Assembly (NCBI RefSeq): GCF_022664395.1
Contig: NZ_JAKRET010000004.1
Coordinates: 1 to 64,000 of the forward strand
Length of the DNA stretch: 64,000 nucleotides
Direction: 5' to 3'
Source of the DNA: Sphingomonas lacusdianchii
Lineage (GTDB): Bacteria; Pseudomonadota; Alphaproteobacteria; Sphingomonadales; Sphingomonadaceae
Of this stretch, positions 24,257 through 33,507 are shown one piece after another; the stretch's first letter is position 1, and each line of letters begins with the position of its first letter. The notes beneath the pieces are model-generated. The model ran no database searches. It was not told the origin of the DNA and was given only the letters and a program-made list of their open reading frames with translations. A program made the position numbers and the translations under genes.

Positions 24257-24910
24257 TTAGTGGACGCCGGGCAGCGTCAGTCCTTCGCGCCGGAACGCCC
24301 GCTGGACGGCGGGACGTTCCGCCATGCGCAGTGCATGGGCGGTCCAATGCTGGACGTCGCGGGCCATGTCGAATTGCAGGACCGATCCGCGTCCCCAGGT
24401 CCAGAAGACCAACAGATAGGCATCGGCGACCGAATAGCGCTCACCGATCGCCCAGGGGCCCTCGCCGAGCCGCGTATCGATCGCGCGCCACAGATCGCGG
24501 CAGGTCTGCAGACCCTTGGCGCGAACCTCCGCCAGCGCCGGTTCGCTGTCGGCATAGCGTTCCGCCCGGCGGACATGGGCGTAGGCGACATGGACGGTCG
24601 ACGCGATCCACGCCAGCCATTCGGCGACCCGTGCCTGATCGGGCAGCGTTTCGGGCCATAATCCGCTGTCGGGATGCGATCGGGCAATGAACTGGAGGAT
24701 CGCCGGGTTTTCGGTCAGCACCCAGTCGTCGACCGCGAGCGCCGGCACCCGCCCCTTGGGATTGATGCGCAGGAATTCCGGCGATCGTTGCTGCCCCGAC
24801 GCCATGTCGACACGGACCGGTTCGAAGGGGATACCGGTTTCCTCCAGCACGATATGCGGTGCGAGCGAGCATGCCCCGTTGCTGTAGAATAGTCGCAAGG
24901 ACGTCGGCAT
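24257..24910 (-). CDS. Glutathione S-transferase (beta class)
   Basis: 217 residues. The N-terminal thioredoxin-like domain has YSNGACSLAPHIVLEETG near 9-26, where the cysteine is the catalytic residue of bacterial beta-class enzymes. NPKGRVPALAVDD near 50-62 and LTENPAILQFIA near 64-75 bind glutathione. The helical C-terminal domain has the N-capping stretch ERYSVADAYLLVFWTW near 157-172. It conjugates or reduces with glutathione; the substrate is unknown. It is monocistronic as far as can be seen. Confidence 0.92.
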   Translation of the reverse strand: MPTSLRLFYSNGACSLAPHIVLEETGIPFEPVRVDMASGQQRSPEFLRINPKGRVPALAVDDWVLTENPAILQFIARSHPDSGLWPETLPDQARVAEWLAWIASTVHVAYAHVRRAERYADSEPALAEVRAKGLQTCRDLWRAIDTRLGEGPWAIGERYSVADAYLLVFWTWGRGSVLQFDMARDVQHWTAHALRMAERPAVQRAFRREGLTLPGVH

Positions 24911-25023
24911 TGCGTTCCCCCGTTTCAGGCGGCCGCAAGCGTAGCGTTCTCGCGGCCGGCAGGAAAGATGGCGGGCACCGTCCCTGCGTTCCGGCGAATC
25001 GTGTGTCGAAGTGCGTTACGCGC

Positions 25024-25058
25024 GAAAGAAAAGCGCCCCGCCGGTGAAGCAGGGCGCT
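25024..25058 (-). terminator. Terminator of the Pro-rich protein gene
   Basis: Stem AGCGCCC (25032-25038) and GGGCGCT (25052-25058), followed on the minus strand by TTTCTTTC (25024-25031). It lies 26 bases beyond the stop. Confidence 0.8.
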
Positions 25059-25083
25059 CGATCAAGCCGGTTGGCCGCTGGAC

Positions 25084-25494
25084 TTACTTGCCGCCGGGGT
25101 TGCGGCAGCCGTCCTTCAGCGTCCGCGTGCAGACCGGATAGCTTTGCGGCGCGGGCGGGGGCGGGGTCACCTGCGGCGGTGCGAAGGTGATCTGCGGTGA
25201 ACCTGCCATCGGCGCGCCAGCCATCGGTGCCGGCGGGGCGGGCGGGGCCATCGGCGCGTTCGGATCGGCCGCCATCGGGGCAGGCGGCGGCGGGGGCGCG
25301 TTCGGATCGGCCGGTGCGTTCGCATCCGGCGCCATCGGGGCGGGCGGCGGCGTCATGTTGTCGGCGGGCGGGGTCGGTGCGGCGGGCGTGCCCGGCTGCA
25401 TCGTCGAATCGGCGGGCGGCGTGGTCGGCGGGGTCGTCTGGGCGACGGCGGCACTACCGATCAGCAGAGCGGCCATGAAAGCAACAGTCTTCAT
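25084..25494 (-). CDS. Exported proline/alanine-rich low-complexity protein
   Basis: 136 residues. The signal peptide MKTVAFMAALLIGSAAVAQ is followed by a disordered region of repeated ADPNAP, PPPAPM and APMAG units over about 20-115. It ends in a short tail with two cysteines (YPVCTRTLKDGCRNPGGK) that could form one disulphide. No domain is recognised. It has its own terminator and lies downstream of phoB, with a gap of 78 bases, so control by the phosphate operon is possible but not shown. Confidence 0.65.
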   Translation of the reverse strand: MKTVAFMAALLIGSAAVAQTTPPTTPPADSTMQPGTPAAPTPPADNMTPPPAPMAPDANAPADPNAPPPPPAPMAADPNAPMAPPAPPAPMAGAPMAGSPQITFAPPQVTPPPPAPQSYPVCTRTLKDGCRNPGGK

Positions 25495-25572
25495 CGGAAG
25501 ATTCCTTTTCGACTTGTTTCGTTTAGGCTGCGGACCAAACGAGCCAAGTCGAAAAGGTTTCCGGTTCAGTCT

Positions 25573-26265
25573 TCAGCCGGTCGCGTCGAGTGCATAGCCC
25601 GCCGAACGGACGGTACGGATGATATCGGGGCGATCGCCGACATTGATCGCCTTTCGCAGCCGCCGGATATGTACGTCGACGGTCCGCGATTCGATGTCCG
25701 AATCATGGCCCCAGACCGCATCGAGCAGTCGTTCGCGCGAAAATACCCAGCCGGGATGTTCGAGGAAGTGCTTGAGAAGACGGAATTCGGTGGGCCCGAG
25801 CGGCACGACGTCGCCGCCGCGCCGCACGCGGTGGCCGACGGTGTCCATCTCGATATCGGCATAGGTCAGCGCTTCGCCGGCCAGCGCCGGGCGGACGCGG
25901 CGGAGCACGGCGTTGACCCGGGCGACCAGTTCCCGGGGGCTGAACGGCTTGGTGACATAATCGTCGGCACCGGTTTCGAGTCCGCGGACGCGGTCTTCCT
26001 CCTCGCCGCGCGCGGTCAGCATGATGATCGGCACATTCTGGGTCTCGGCCTGGCGACGCAGCTGGCGGCAGACCTCGATCCCCGACAGCCCCTCGACCAT
26101 CCAGTCGAGCAGGACGATGTCGGGCGTCGCCTCGCGCGCGAGCAGCAGCGCTTCCTCGCCCTCGTGCGTGCGGACGACCTCGAAATCCTCGCGCTGGAAA
26201 TGAAAGGCGATGAGTTCGGCGAGCGCCGCATCGTCCTCCAGCAGCAACATCCGTGCCTTGGTCAT
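25573..26265 (-). CDS. phoB: Phosphate regulon response regulator PhoB
   Basis: 230 residues, OmpR/PhoB class. The receiver domain (about 1-120) has the acidic pair near 10, the phospho-accepting aspartate in IVLLDWMVEG near 54, and the conserved lysine in YVTKPFSPRELV near 105. The C-terminal winged helix binds Pho boxes (LGPTEFRLLKHFLEHPGWVF, SRTVDVHIRRLRKAI). It is phosphorylated by PhoR in phosphate starvation. It is the last gene of the phoR-pst-phoU-phoB run, two bases after phoU. Confidence 0.96.
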   Translation of the reverse strand: MTKARMLLLEDDAALAELIAFHFQREDFEVVRTHEGEEALLLAREATPDIVLLDWMVEGLSGIEVCRQLRRQAETQNVPIIMLTARGEEEDRVRGLETGADDYVTKPFSPRELVARVNAVLRRVRPALAGEALTYADIEMDTVGHRVRRGGDVVPLGPTEFRLLKHFLEHPGWVFSRERLLDAVWGHDSDIESRTVDVHIRRLRKAINVGDRPDIIRTVRSAGYALDATG

Positions 26266-26267
26266 GA

Positions 26268-26969
26268 TTATCCTGCGAATTCCGTGGTTTCACGCTCCGC
26301 CATCGTCTGGCCGGTGGCGGCGAAATAGACCATTTCGGCGACGTTGGTCGCATGGTCGCCGATGCGTTCGAGATTCTTGGCGACGAACAGCAGATGCGCG
26401 ACTTGGCTGATCGTCTTGGGATTTTCGACCATATAGGTCACCAGCACGCGGAAGATGCTGTTGTAATAATCGTCGAGCGCATTGTCGCGCTTGCAGATCT
26501 CGACCGCCGCCTGCGCATCGCGCGCCGAAAAGGCGTCGAGCACGTCATGGACCATGTCGGCGGCGAGTTGCGCCATCGCTGGCAGGATGCTCAAGGGTTC
26601 GATGCGCGGATCATGGGTTTCGCCATGGATCGACGTCACGCGCTTGGCGATGTTCTTGGCATAGTCGCCGATGCGTTCGATGACGGCGGCGATCTTGAGC
26701 GCGGCGACCACTTCGCGCAAATCGTCGGCCATCGGCGCGCGTAGCGCGATGACGCGGACGGTCAGTTTCTCGACCTCCGCCTCGATCGCGTCGATCGCCT
26801 TGTCCTGCGCGCGGACCTGCTTGGCGAGCGCCGGATCGTTGCGGGTCAGCGCCAGCATCGCGTCGCTGATCGCCTGTTCGGCAAGGCCGCCCATTTGCGA
26901 GATCAGCGCGCGTAAGTGCCCGATATCGCGATCGAATGCCTTGACGGTGTGTTCGTGGCCCGTCGCCAT
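26268..26969 (-). CDS. phoU: Phosphate signalling protein PhoU
   Basis: 233 residues made of two similar three-helix bundles, each with the family motif EIERIGDYAKN/ERIGDHATN (ERIGDYAKNIAKRV near 108-121, LERIGDHATNVAEM near 205-218) that binds metals and contacts PhoR/PstB. It damps PhoR signalling when phosphate is plentiful. The start at 26969 follows GGGAG; it lies 10 bases from the end of pstB in the same operon. Confidence 0.96.
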   Translation of the reverse strand: MATGHEHTVKAFDRDIGHLRALISQMGGLAEQAISDAMLALTRNDPALAKQVRAQDKAIDAIEAEVEKLTVRVIALRAPMADDLREVVAALKIAAVIERIGDYAKNIAKRVTSIHGETHDPRIEPLSILPAMAQLAADMVHDVLDAFSARDAQAAVEICKRDNALDDYYNSIFRVLVTYMVENPKTISQVAHLLFVAKNLERIGDHATNVAEMVYFAATGQTMAERETTEFAG

Positions 26970-26979
26970 CTCGTCTCCC

Positions 26980-27762
26980 TCAACCATAACGCCCCGTGAT
27001 GTAATCTTTTGTGCGCTCTTGCCGGGGGTTGGTAAAGATGTCGGACGTCCGACCATATTCAACCAGCGTGCCGAGGTGGAAGAAAGCGGTGCGTTGCGAC
27101 ACGCGCGCGGCCTGCTGCATGTTGTGCGTCACGATGGCGATGGCGTAGCGGCCGCGCAGTTCGTGAATCAGTTCCTCGATCTTCGCCGTCGCGATCGGGT
27201 CGAGCGCCGAACAGGGTTCGTCCATGAGGATGACTTCGGGGTCGACGGCAATGGCTCGTGCAATGCATAGCCGTTGCTGTTGACCACCCGACAGCGCGGT
27301 GCCGCTGTCGGTCAGGCGGTCCTTGACCTCGTTCCACAACCCGGCACGGGTCAGCGAACGTTCGACGATGCCGTCCATTTCCCCCTTCGACGCGGCGAGG
27401 CCGTGGATGCGCGGGCCGTACGCCACGTTCTCGTAGATCGATTTGGGGAAGGGGTTCGGTTTCTGGAACACCATGCCGACGCGGGCGCGCAGTTGCACCA
27501 CGTCCATGGCGGGGGAGTAGATATCCTCGCCATCGAGGCGGATGTCGCCGGTGACGCGGGCCGACGACACGGTGTCGTTCATCCGGTTCATGGTGCGCAG
27601 GAAGGTCGACTTGCCGCAGCCCGACGGGCCGATGAATGCGGTGACATGCTCCATGGCGATGTCGATCGACACGTCCTTGATCGCCTGTTTCTGGCCATAG
27701 AATACGTCCACGCCGCGCGCGGACAGCTTCGGGACGGCGTTGGAGAGATTGGTGTCGGTCAT
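26980..27762 (-). CDS. pstB: Phosphate ABC transporter ATPase PstB
   Basis: 260 residues. Walker A is GPSGCGKST near 45-53, the ABC signature is [16 protein letters not shown] near 155-170 and Walker B is [13 protein letters not shown] near 177-189, with the switch histidine in IVTHNMQQA near 212-220. It powers phosphate uptake through PstC and PstA. The start ATG overlaps the pstA stop (TAATG). Confidence 0.97.
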   Translation of the reverse strand: MTDTNLSNAVPKLSARGVDVFYGQKQAIKDVSIDIAMEHVTAFIGPSGCGKSTFLRTMNRMNDTVSSARVTGDIRLDGEDIYSPAMDVVQLRARVGMVFQKPNPFPKSIYENVAYGPRIHGLAASKGEMDGIVERSLTRAGLWNEVKDRLTDSGTALSGGQQQRLCIARAIAVDPEVILMDEPCSALDPIATAKIEELIHELRGRYAIAIVTHNMQQAARVSQRTAFFHLGTLVEYGRTSDIFTNPRQERTKDYITGRYG

Positions 27763-29063
27763 TACCAGCGGGTCTCGAAGCGATTGCGGAGATAGATGGC
27801 GAGCGCGTTCATCGCGAGGAGGAACGCCAGCAGCACGAGGATCGCGGCGCTGGTCTTTTCGATGAAGCCGCGGCTGACCTGATCGGACCACAGGAAAATC
27901 TGCACCGGCAGGACCGTCGCGGGATCGGCGAAACCCTGTGGCGGCTGGCTGATGAAGGCGCGCATGCCGATCATCAGCAGCGGCGCGGTCTCGCCCAGCG
28001 CGCGGGCCATGCCGATGATCGTGCCCGTGAGGATGCCCGGCAGCGCCAGCGGCAGGACGTGGTGGAACACAACCTGCACCTTCGACGCGCCGATGCCGAG
28101 CGCGGCGTCGCGGATCGAGGGCGGCACCGCCTTGATCGCGTTGCGCCCGGCGATGACGATGACGGGCATAATCATCAGCGCGAGCGTCAGGCCGCCGACG
28201 ATCGGTGCCGAGCGCGGCAGGTTGAGCGTGCCGAGGAATACGGCGAGGCCCAGCAGGCCGAAGATGATCGAGGGCACGGCGGCGAGGTTGTTGATCGACA
28301 CTTCGATCAGGTCGGTCCAGCGGTTCCGCGGGGCATATTCCTCAAGATACAGCGCCGATAGCGTGCCCACCGGGAACGCGATCAGCAGCGTGACGAGCAT
28401 CGTCATCAGCGAGCCTTTCAGCGCGCCCCAGATGCCGACCGCGGTCGGATCGGTTGAATCGGCCGATTTGAAGAAGTCGGCGTTGAACCCGGTCGAGATC
28501 GCGCCTGCGCGTTCGAGCCGCGCGACCAGCGCTTCGTCCGCAGCCTCGCCATCGGCCTTGGCGGCCTCCTCGATCCCCGGCGCGGCGGGGACGGCGATGG
28601 CGACCTTGCGCGACAGGATCGACGGGTCGGCCTTGATCGCGTCGCGCACCGTCAGCCACGCGCTGTCGGAGACGACGCGGTTGTCCTCGCCGAACGCGGC
28701 GGCGGCCGCGCCGTTAACGGTATTTTCGAGGCCCGCGCCGGCCAGCGCCAGATCGGCACCGCGCGTCTTCAACTGCGCGCGGTCGACCTCCAGCCCGGCG
28801 GCGGGGAAGTCGATCGGCAGCGTGACCATCGTCCGCTGGAATCCGCCGATCCCGCTGATCAACATCGTGACGAGCAGGAAGGCGAGGAAGCCGGCCGAGA
28901 GGACTACGGCGGCGAGGCCGAAGAAACGGAAGCGGCGTTCGGCGGCATAGCGGCGGCGGATGCGCTTCTGCATCGCCCCCGTCTTCCAGTCGGTCGGTAC
29001 GCGCTCGGGGGTCGCGGCGCGCTCGACGGCGGGCGATCCGGCGACGAGGCTGGGGCTATTCAT
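27762..29063 (-). CDS. pstA: Phosphate ABC transporter permease PstA
   Basis: 433 residues, longer than the enterobacterial protein of about 296. After the first transmembrane helix (near 48-70) there is an insert of about 130 residues with no membrane segment, probably periplasmic; this resembles the DUF3333-type extension of alphaproteobacterial PstA. The permease core begins near 210 ([20 protein letters not shown]), with the EAA-type loop [20 protein letters not shown] near 335-355. It forms the channel with PstC. It overlaps pstC by eight bases. Confidence 0.95.
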   Translation of the reverse strand: MNSPSLVAGSPAVERAATPERVPTDWKTGAMQKRIRRRYAAERRFRFFGLAAVVLSAGFLAFLLVTMLISGIGGFQRTMVTLPIDFPAAGLEVDRAQLKTRGADLALAGAGLENTVNGAAAAAFGEDNRVVSDSAWLTVRDAIKADPSILSRKVAIAVPAAPGIEEAAKADGEAADEALVARLERAGAISTGFNADFFKSADSTDPTAVGIWGALKGSLMTMLVTLLIAFPVGTLSALYLEEYAPRNRWTDLIEVSINNLAAVPSIIFGLLGLAVFLGTLNLPRSAPIVGGLTLALMIMPVIVIAGRNAIKAVPPSIRDAALGIGASKVQVVFHHVLPLALPGILTGTIIGMARALGETAPLLMIGMRAFISQPPQGFADPATVLPVQIFLWSDQVSRGFIEKTSAAILVLLAFLLAMNALAIYLRNRFETRW

Positions 29064-30438
29064 AGGCTTCCCGGTAGCGTTTCACGACGCGCAGCGCGAC
29101 GACGTTGAGAAGGAAGGTGATCGCGAACAGCGTGAGGCCGAGCGCGAAGGCGGCGAGCGTCTTCGGGCTGTCGAATTCCGCTTCGCCGGTCAGCAGGTCG
29201 ACGATTTGCTTGGTAACGGTGGTCGCGCTTTCGAACGGATTGAGCGTGATCGACGCCGCGCCCGATGCCGCCATGACGACGATCATCGTCTCGCCGATGG
29301 CCCGGCTGACGGCCAGCAGCACCCCCGCGACGACGCCGGGCAGGGCGGCGGGGAGCAGTACCTTGCCGATCGTCTCGCTGGTGGTGGCGCCCATGGCGAG
29401 GCTGCCGTCGCGCATCGACTGCGGCACCGCCGCGATCGAATCGTCGGCCATCGATGATACGAACGGGATGATCATCACCCCCATCACGAGGCCCGCGGCG
29501 AGCGCGCTTTCCGAACTGGCGAAGGGCATGCCGAGCATCACCGCGACGTCGCGGATCGCAGGACCGACGGTCAGCGCCGCGAAATAGCCATAGACGACGG
29601 TCGGCACGCCGGCGAGGATCTCGAGGATCGGCTTCATCCATTTGCGCACGCCGGGCTTGGCATATTGCGTCAGATAGACCGCGCTCATCAGCCCGAACGG
29701 GATGGCGACGATCATCGCGATCACCGCGCCGATGAAGAAGGTGCCCCAAAATAGCGGCACCGCGCCCAGCGTCGCGCCCGGATCGTTCGAGCGGATGACC
29801 TGCGGGCTCCAGTTGGTGCCGAACAGGAAATCGGTGACCGGCACGATGCGGAAGAAGCGCCAGCTTTCGATGACCAGCGACAGGAAGATGCCGAGCGTGG
29901 TCAGGATCGCGATCAGCGACGCGACCAGCAGCGCCAGCATCACCGCGCGTTCGACCTGCGTGCGCGCACGATAATCGGGGCGGATGCGGGTGAAGGCGAA
30001 GGCACCGCCGGCAAAGGCGAGCAGGATGGCGAGCGTCGTGCCGATCCAGTCATAGCGGCTCTGCGCGGCGGCATAGGCCGGGGCCAGCACCTCCGCCTGT
30101 TGATTGAACGCGCCATAGGCATTGCCGAGCGCCAGCGAACGCGCCTCCGCCAATATCGCCGAGCGTTCGAAGCCGGGGCCGGGCAGGCCGGCGGCGGCGG
30201 GCGTCGACAGCACCGCGTCGCGCACCAGCGCCGGCGACACCGCGCTCCAGATGCCGAGGAACAGGAGTGCGGGCGCGGCAATCCAGATCGCCATGTGCCA
30301 GCCATGCTGGCCGGGCAGCGAATTGGGACGGTCGGCAGCGGTCGCCGGCTTGGCGAAGCGCGCGGCGCGGGCGCGCGCGACCATCCAGCCGATGCCGCCA
30401 AAGCCGAGCACCAGCAGGATCAGCGTGACGCCGTGCAT
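29056..30438 (-). CDS. pstC: Phosphate ABC transporter permease PstC
   Basis: 460 residues, also longer than the E. coli protein. Two N-terminal helices flank an extra periplasmic segment (about 60-140). The permease core follows with TLGAVPLFWGTFFIGAVIAM near 225-245, GVPTVVYGYFAAL near 290-302, and the ATPase-contact loop QSMRDGSLAMGATTSETIGK near 352-372. The ATG at 30438 shares its A with the pstS stop (TGATG). Confidence 0.95.
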   Translation of the reverse strand: MHGVTLILLVLGFGGIGWMVARARAARFAKPATAADRPNSLPGQHGWHMAIWIAAPALLFLGIWSAVSPALVRDAVLSTPAAAGLPGPGFERSAILAEARSLALGNAYGAFNQQAEVLAPAYAAAQSRYDWIGTTLAILLAFAGGAFAFTRIRPDYRARTQVERAVMLALLVASLIAILTTLGIFLSLVIESWRFFRIVPVTDFLFGTNWSPQVIRSNDPGATLGAVPLFWGTFFIGAVIAMIVAIPFGLMSAVYLTQYAKPGVRKWMKPILEILAGVPTVVYGYFAALTVGPAIRDVAVMLGMPFASSESALAAGLVMGVMIIPFVSSMADDSIAAVPQSMRDGSLAMGATTSETIGKVLLPAALPGVVAGVLLAVSRAIGETMIVVMAASGAASITLNPFESATTVTKQIVDLLTGEAEFDSPKTLAAFALGLTLFAITFLLNVVALRVVKRYREAYE

Positions 30439-31469
30439 CAGTGCAACTCCGCCGGGTTCATCGCGGTCTGGCTGGCGATCTCCGCCGCCGATTCGGCACG
30501 GACCGCCGCCGGTGCCGCGATCATGCCTCGGCGGGTCAGCGGGCCGCCCGGGTCCCATGACTTTGCATACATGGCGAGGAAGTCGTTCATGCCGGGCACG
30601 GGTTTGATGTGCGCCTTCTTCACATAGATGAACAGCGGGCGTGCGCCGGGATAGGTGCCGTCGGCAATGCTGTCATAGCTCGGCGCAATGCCGTCGATCG
30701 GCACGCCGTGCAGCCGCGACTTGTTCTCCTCGAGATAGGAATAGCCGAAGATGCCGATGGCATTGGGGTTGGTCGACAGGTTCTGGACGATCAGATTGTC
30801 GTTCTCCCCCTTGTCGACATAGCCGGCATCCTCGCGAATGCGGGTGCAGATATCCTCGTAGCGATCCTTGTCGCTGTCCTTCAGCGCCTTTGCCTGCGGA
30901 AAGGCGGCTTCGCAGGCCGGGACCATGATGAGTTCGACCAGCGCGTCGCGGGTACCGCTGGTCGCGGGCGGGCCGAAGAACTGGATGGGGATCGCGGGCA
31001 GCGTCGGGTTGATCTGGTTCCACATCCGCGCGCTGTTGGGTTTGCCCAGCGGATTGGCCGACAGCGCCATATAGACGTCGCGCTTGCTCAATTGCAGCTT
31101 GGGGCCGTTGTTCGATTCGGCCAGTGCCACGCCGTCGACGCCGACCTGCACCTCCATGATATCCTTCACGCCGTGCGACTGGCAGGTGGCATATTCCGAC
31201 TTCTTCAATCGGCGCGATGCGTCGAGGATGTCGGGATGCTGCGGTCCCACGCCGGCACAGAACAGCGCCGCGCCGGCACCGGTGCCGGTCGATTCGACCA
31301 GCGGCGCGCGCAGATCGGGATTGGCGTTCACCAGCATCTCGGCGACGGCGGTGGTGAAGGGATAGACGGTCGACGACCCGACGACGCGGATATGGTCGCG
31401 CGACGTCTGCGGCTCGCACGCCGACAGCGCGAGCACGAGGGTCAGGGCGGACGCGATCCGACGGGTCAT
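30438..31469 (-). CDS. pstS: Phosphate-binding lipoprotein PstS
   Basis: 343 residues. The lipoprotein signal MTRRIASALTLVLALSAC puts the lipid-attached cysteine at 18 and supports the ATG at 31469. Phosphate-binding blocks are VVGSSTVYPFTTAVAE near 29-44 and ESTGTGAG near 59-66. It captures phosphate in the periplasm and hands it to PstC-PstA. A phased Pho box lies upstream, so the operon from here on should be induced by PhoB. Confidence 0.94.
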   Translation of the reverse strand: MTRRIASALTLVLALSACEPQTSRDHIRVVGSSTVYPFTTAVAEMLVNANPDLRAPLVESTGTGAGAALFCAGVGPQHPDILDASRRLKKSEYATCQSHGVKDIMEVQVGVDGVALAESNNGPKLQLSKRDVYMALSANPLGKPNSARMWNQINPTLPAIPIQFFGPPATSGTRDALVELIMVPACEAAFPQAKALKDSDKDRYEDICTRIREDAGYVDKGENDNLIVQNLSTNPNAIGIFGYSYLEENKSRLHGVPIDGIAPSYDSIADGTYPGARPLFIYVKKAHIKPVPGMNDFLAMYAKSWDPGGPLTRRGMIAAPAAVRAESAAEIASQTAMNPAELH

Positions 31470-31524
31470 GCGGTTCCGGTTTCCAGATGCGTATACGGTC
31501 ATTCGCGACGCTCCGCCGTGCTCT

Positions 31525-31553
31525 GTTACCATGGCGTTACGGCTTCATGACAG
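31525..31553 (-). promoter_or_regulatory. Pho box (three 11-bp-phased half-sites) before pstS
   Basis: On the minus strand three heptamers follow at exact 11-base intervals: CTGTCAT (31553-31547), CCGTAAC (31542-31536) and TGGTAAC (31531-31525). The first is a perfect PhoB half-site and the others keep GT and A. It lies about 56 bases before the pstS ATG and overlaps the end of phoR. Confidence 0.65.
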
Positions 31554-32739
31554 CGTGCAGCGGCAGCAACACGCTGACCGTCGTGCCGTCGCCGACGACG
31601 CTGCCGATATCCAGCCGCCCGCGATGGCGTTCGACGATATGCTTGACGATGGCAAGGCCGAGGCCGGTGCCGCCCAGCGCCCGGCTGCGTCCTGAATCGA
31701 CACGATAAAAGCGCTCGGTCAGACGCGGCAGATGATCGATCGCCACCCCCTCGCCATGATCGCGAACGACCAGTTCGGCCATGGTATCGCGGGGCGTCAG
31801 CCGGATTTCGACCGGCGTACCGGCACGACCATATTTCATGGCGTTACCGATGACATTGTGCAGCAGCTGCGACAATTGCGCCCGGTCGCCGATCACCGTC
31901 ACCGCCGGTTCGACCAGCAGCGACAGGTCGGCGCCGCGCGCCGGATTGGTCGCGCTCAATTCGTCGCGGACGGCGCGCAGCATCGCCGACAGGTCGACCG
32001 ACTGGTCTGGCGGCCGGTATTTCTCCGCCTCGATCCGGCTCAGGGAAATCAGGTCGTCGATCAGCCGCTGCATCCGCCGCGCTTCGTCGTTCATGACCTT
32101 CAGGAAACGTTCTCGCACGCCCGGATCCTCGCCCGCTTCGTCGCGCAGCGTTTCGATGAAGCCGAGCAGCGAGGCGAGCGGGGTGCGCAGTTCGTGACTG
32201 GCATTGGCGACGAAATCGACGCGCATCCGCTCGGTCGCGCGGTTGCCGGTCCGGTCGCCCAGATGGACGAGCCGCCGTTCGCCGCCGAGTGGACGCACCC
32301 GCATTTCCCAGCTCTGGTCGCGCGAACCCAGCCCGACCAGCCCGACCGGCTCCGGGTCGTCGCTATTGCCGAACAGCCGTTCGGCGGCGGCGGGATGGCG
32401 GATGGCGAGGCGGACGTCGCCGCCGACGATATGCTGGCCGAGCAGCGCGCGCGCCGCCGGATTGGCGGCATCGACATGGCCGGCGGCGATGACGAGGATC
32501 GGTTCGTCGATCGCGTCGATCGCCGCCTGGGTCGCGGCGCTGCCGTGCTGCCGCGCGGTATCGGGCGATTCGCCGCTGCTGCGATCGGGGCCGTGCAGCC
32601 CGGCGACCAGTACCGCCGCGACCGCACCGACCAGCACCACTGCGCTGGCATTGATGCCGGCTCCCAGCAGAAAGGCCAGCAAGGCGACGCCGACCGCGAC
32701 GGCGAGGGCGAGGGGCAGGCGGGGGCCGAATTCGTCCAT
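31537..32739 (-). CDS. phoR: Phosphate regulon sensor kinase PhoR
   Basis: 400 residues. Two hydrophobic helices at the N-terminus (about 8-48) anchor it, a short PAS-like region follows (about 75-165), then the dimerisation domain with the phospho-histidine in VANASHELRTPLASLLGFIE near 177-196. The ATPase domain has the N box (LLHNVIGNAMKYG near 288-300), the G1 box DHGEGV near 325 and the G2 box GGTGLGLAIVKH near 362-373. It phosphorylates PhoB when phosphate is low. It is placed first in the operon, separated from pstS by the Pho box. Confidence 0.94.
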   Translation of the reverse strand: MDEFGPRLPLALAVAVGVALLAFLLGAGINASAVVLVGAVAAVLVAGLHGPDRSSGESPDTARQHGSAATQAAIDAIDEPILVIAAGHVDAANPAARALLGQHIVGGDVRLAIRHPAAAERLFGNSDDPEPVGLVGLGSRDQSWEMRVRPLGGERRLVHLGDRTGNRATERMRVDFVANASHELRTPLASLLGFIETLRDEAGEDPGVRERFLKVMNDEARRMQRLIDDLISLSRIEAEKYRPPDQSVDLSAMLRAVRDELSATNPARGADLSLLVEPAVTVIGDRAQLSQLLHNVIGNAMKYGRAGTPVEIRLTPRDTMAELVVRDHGEGVAIDHLPRLTERFYRVDSGRSRALGGTGLGLAIVKHIVERHRGRLDIGSVVGDGTTVSVLLPLHAVMKP

Positions 32740-32824
32740 CGGCCCCGATTAGGCGCAAGTGTCGGCTTAGGCCAGTGGCCGTCTTTACGATTGCGTAATC
32801 GCGCAGCTTCAGGAAGATGCGCCG

Positions 32825-33226
32825 ATGGCCGACGATCCGCACTCCCCCGCCACGCCCGGTGCCGCAACGACGCGGCGCACGCTGCTGATCGGCGCGGCGG
32901 GGGCGTCGGCGGTCGTTTCGATCCGGCCGGCACTGGCCCAGACGCAGGCGTCGGTGATGACCTGCGAAATCCCGGTCCCCGACAATGCCAGGCGCGGGCA
33001 GATGATCGATGCCGATGGCAGCGTCGTCGCGCCGGGCACGCCGGGCGCCTTTCCGGGCGCCAACCGGCCGTTCACCGGCGAAGAGGTGAAGCGTGCGATG
33101 AACGGCGCCAACCTGCCCGGTGCCGATGGCGACACGACCCGCGCCTATATGAAATATGTCCAGCGGTTGCAGAACGGGACCAGCGGCTTCACCTGCTTCG
33201 CATCGTTGCAGATGCCGCGCGGCTGA
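32825..33226 (+). CDS. Tat-exported small protein at the head of the HPr-rel-A cluster
   Basis: 133 residues. It starts with a twin-arginine-type signal (TRRTLLIGAAGASAVVSIRPA, cut after ALAQ), so the folded product should be exported. The mature part of about 95 residues has two cysteines (MTCEIP, FTCFAS) and no known domain. It lies 5 bases in front of a PqqD-like chaperone gene of the HPr-rel-A system, which suggests it may be the peptide or protein that this system modifies. That is inference from position; I do not know this family. Confidence 0.7.
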   Translation: MADDPHSPATPGAATTRRTLLIGAAGASAVVSIRPALAQTQASVMTCEIPVPDNARRGQMIDADGSVVAPGTPGAFPGANRPFTGEEVKRAMNGANLPGADGDTTRAYMKYVQRLQNGTSGFTCFASLQMPRG

Positions 33227-33231
33227 CGCGC

Positions 33232-33507
33232 ATGGGCGCACGCTATCGCGCGCCGCCGCCGGGGCATGTCCTGATCTTGTCGCTCGATCCGCTGACTGCG
33301 ATCTATCACCGTGCATCGGGACAGACGCATGTGGTCGCGCCGCCGGTGCCCGAGATGCTGGCGCTGTTGGTCGACCCGCTGACGCCCGGGGAATTGCTGG
33401 CGGCACTGGGCGAACGCTATGACCTGCCCGACGGCGATGTAGCGGCGCTGACCGCGCGGCTCGACGAACTGGCGGCGATCGGGCTGGTGACGCGCGATGC
33501 GATTTAG
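33232..33507 (+). CDS. HPr-rel-A system PqqD-family peptide chaperone
   Basis: 91 residues with the winged-helix PqqD-like fold: FHRASGQTH-type strand (IYHRASGQTHVVAPPVPEML near 24-43) followed by LLALLVDPLTPGELLAALGE and LDELAAIGLVTRD at the C-terminus. PqqD-like domains bind a leader peptide and present it to a modifying enzyme. The gene ends 11 bases inside the next one, so translation is coupled. The NCBIfam description HPr-rel-A is recalled from family knowledge. Confidence 0.78.
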   Translation: MGARYRAPPPGHVLILSLDPLTAIYHRASGQTHVVAPPVPEMLALLVDPLTPGELLAALGERYDLPDGDVAALTARLDELAAIGLVTRDAI

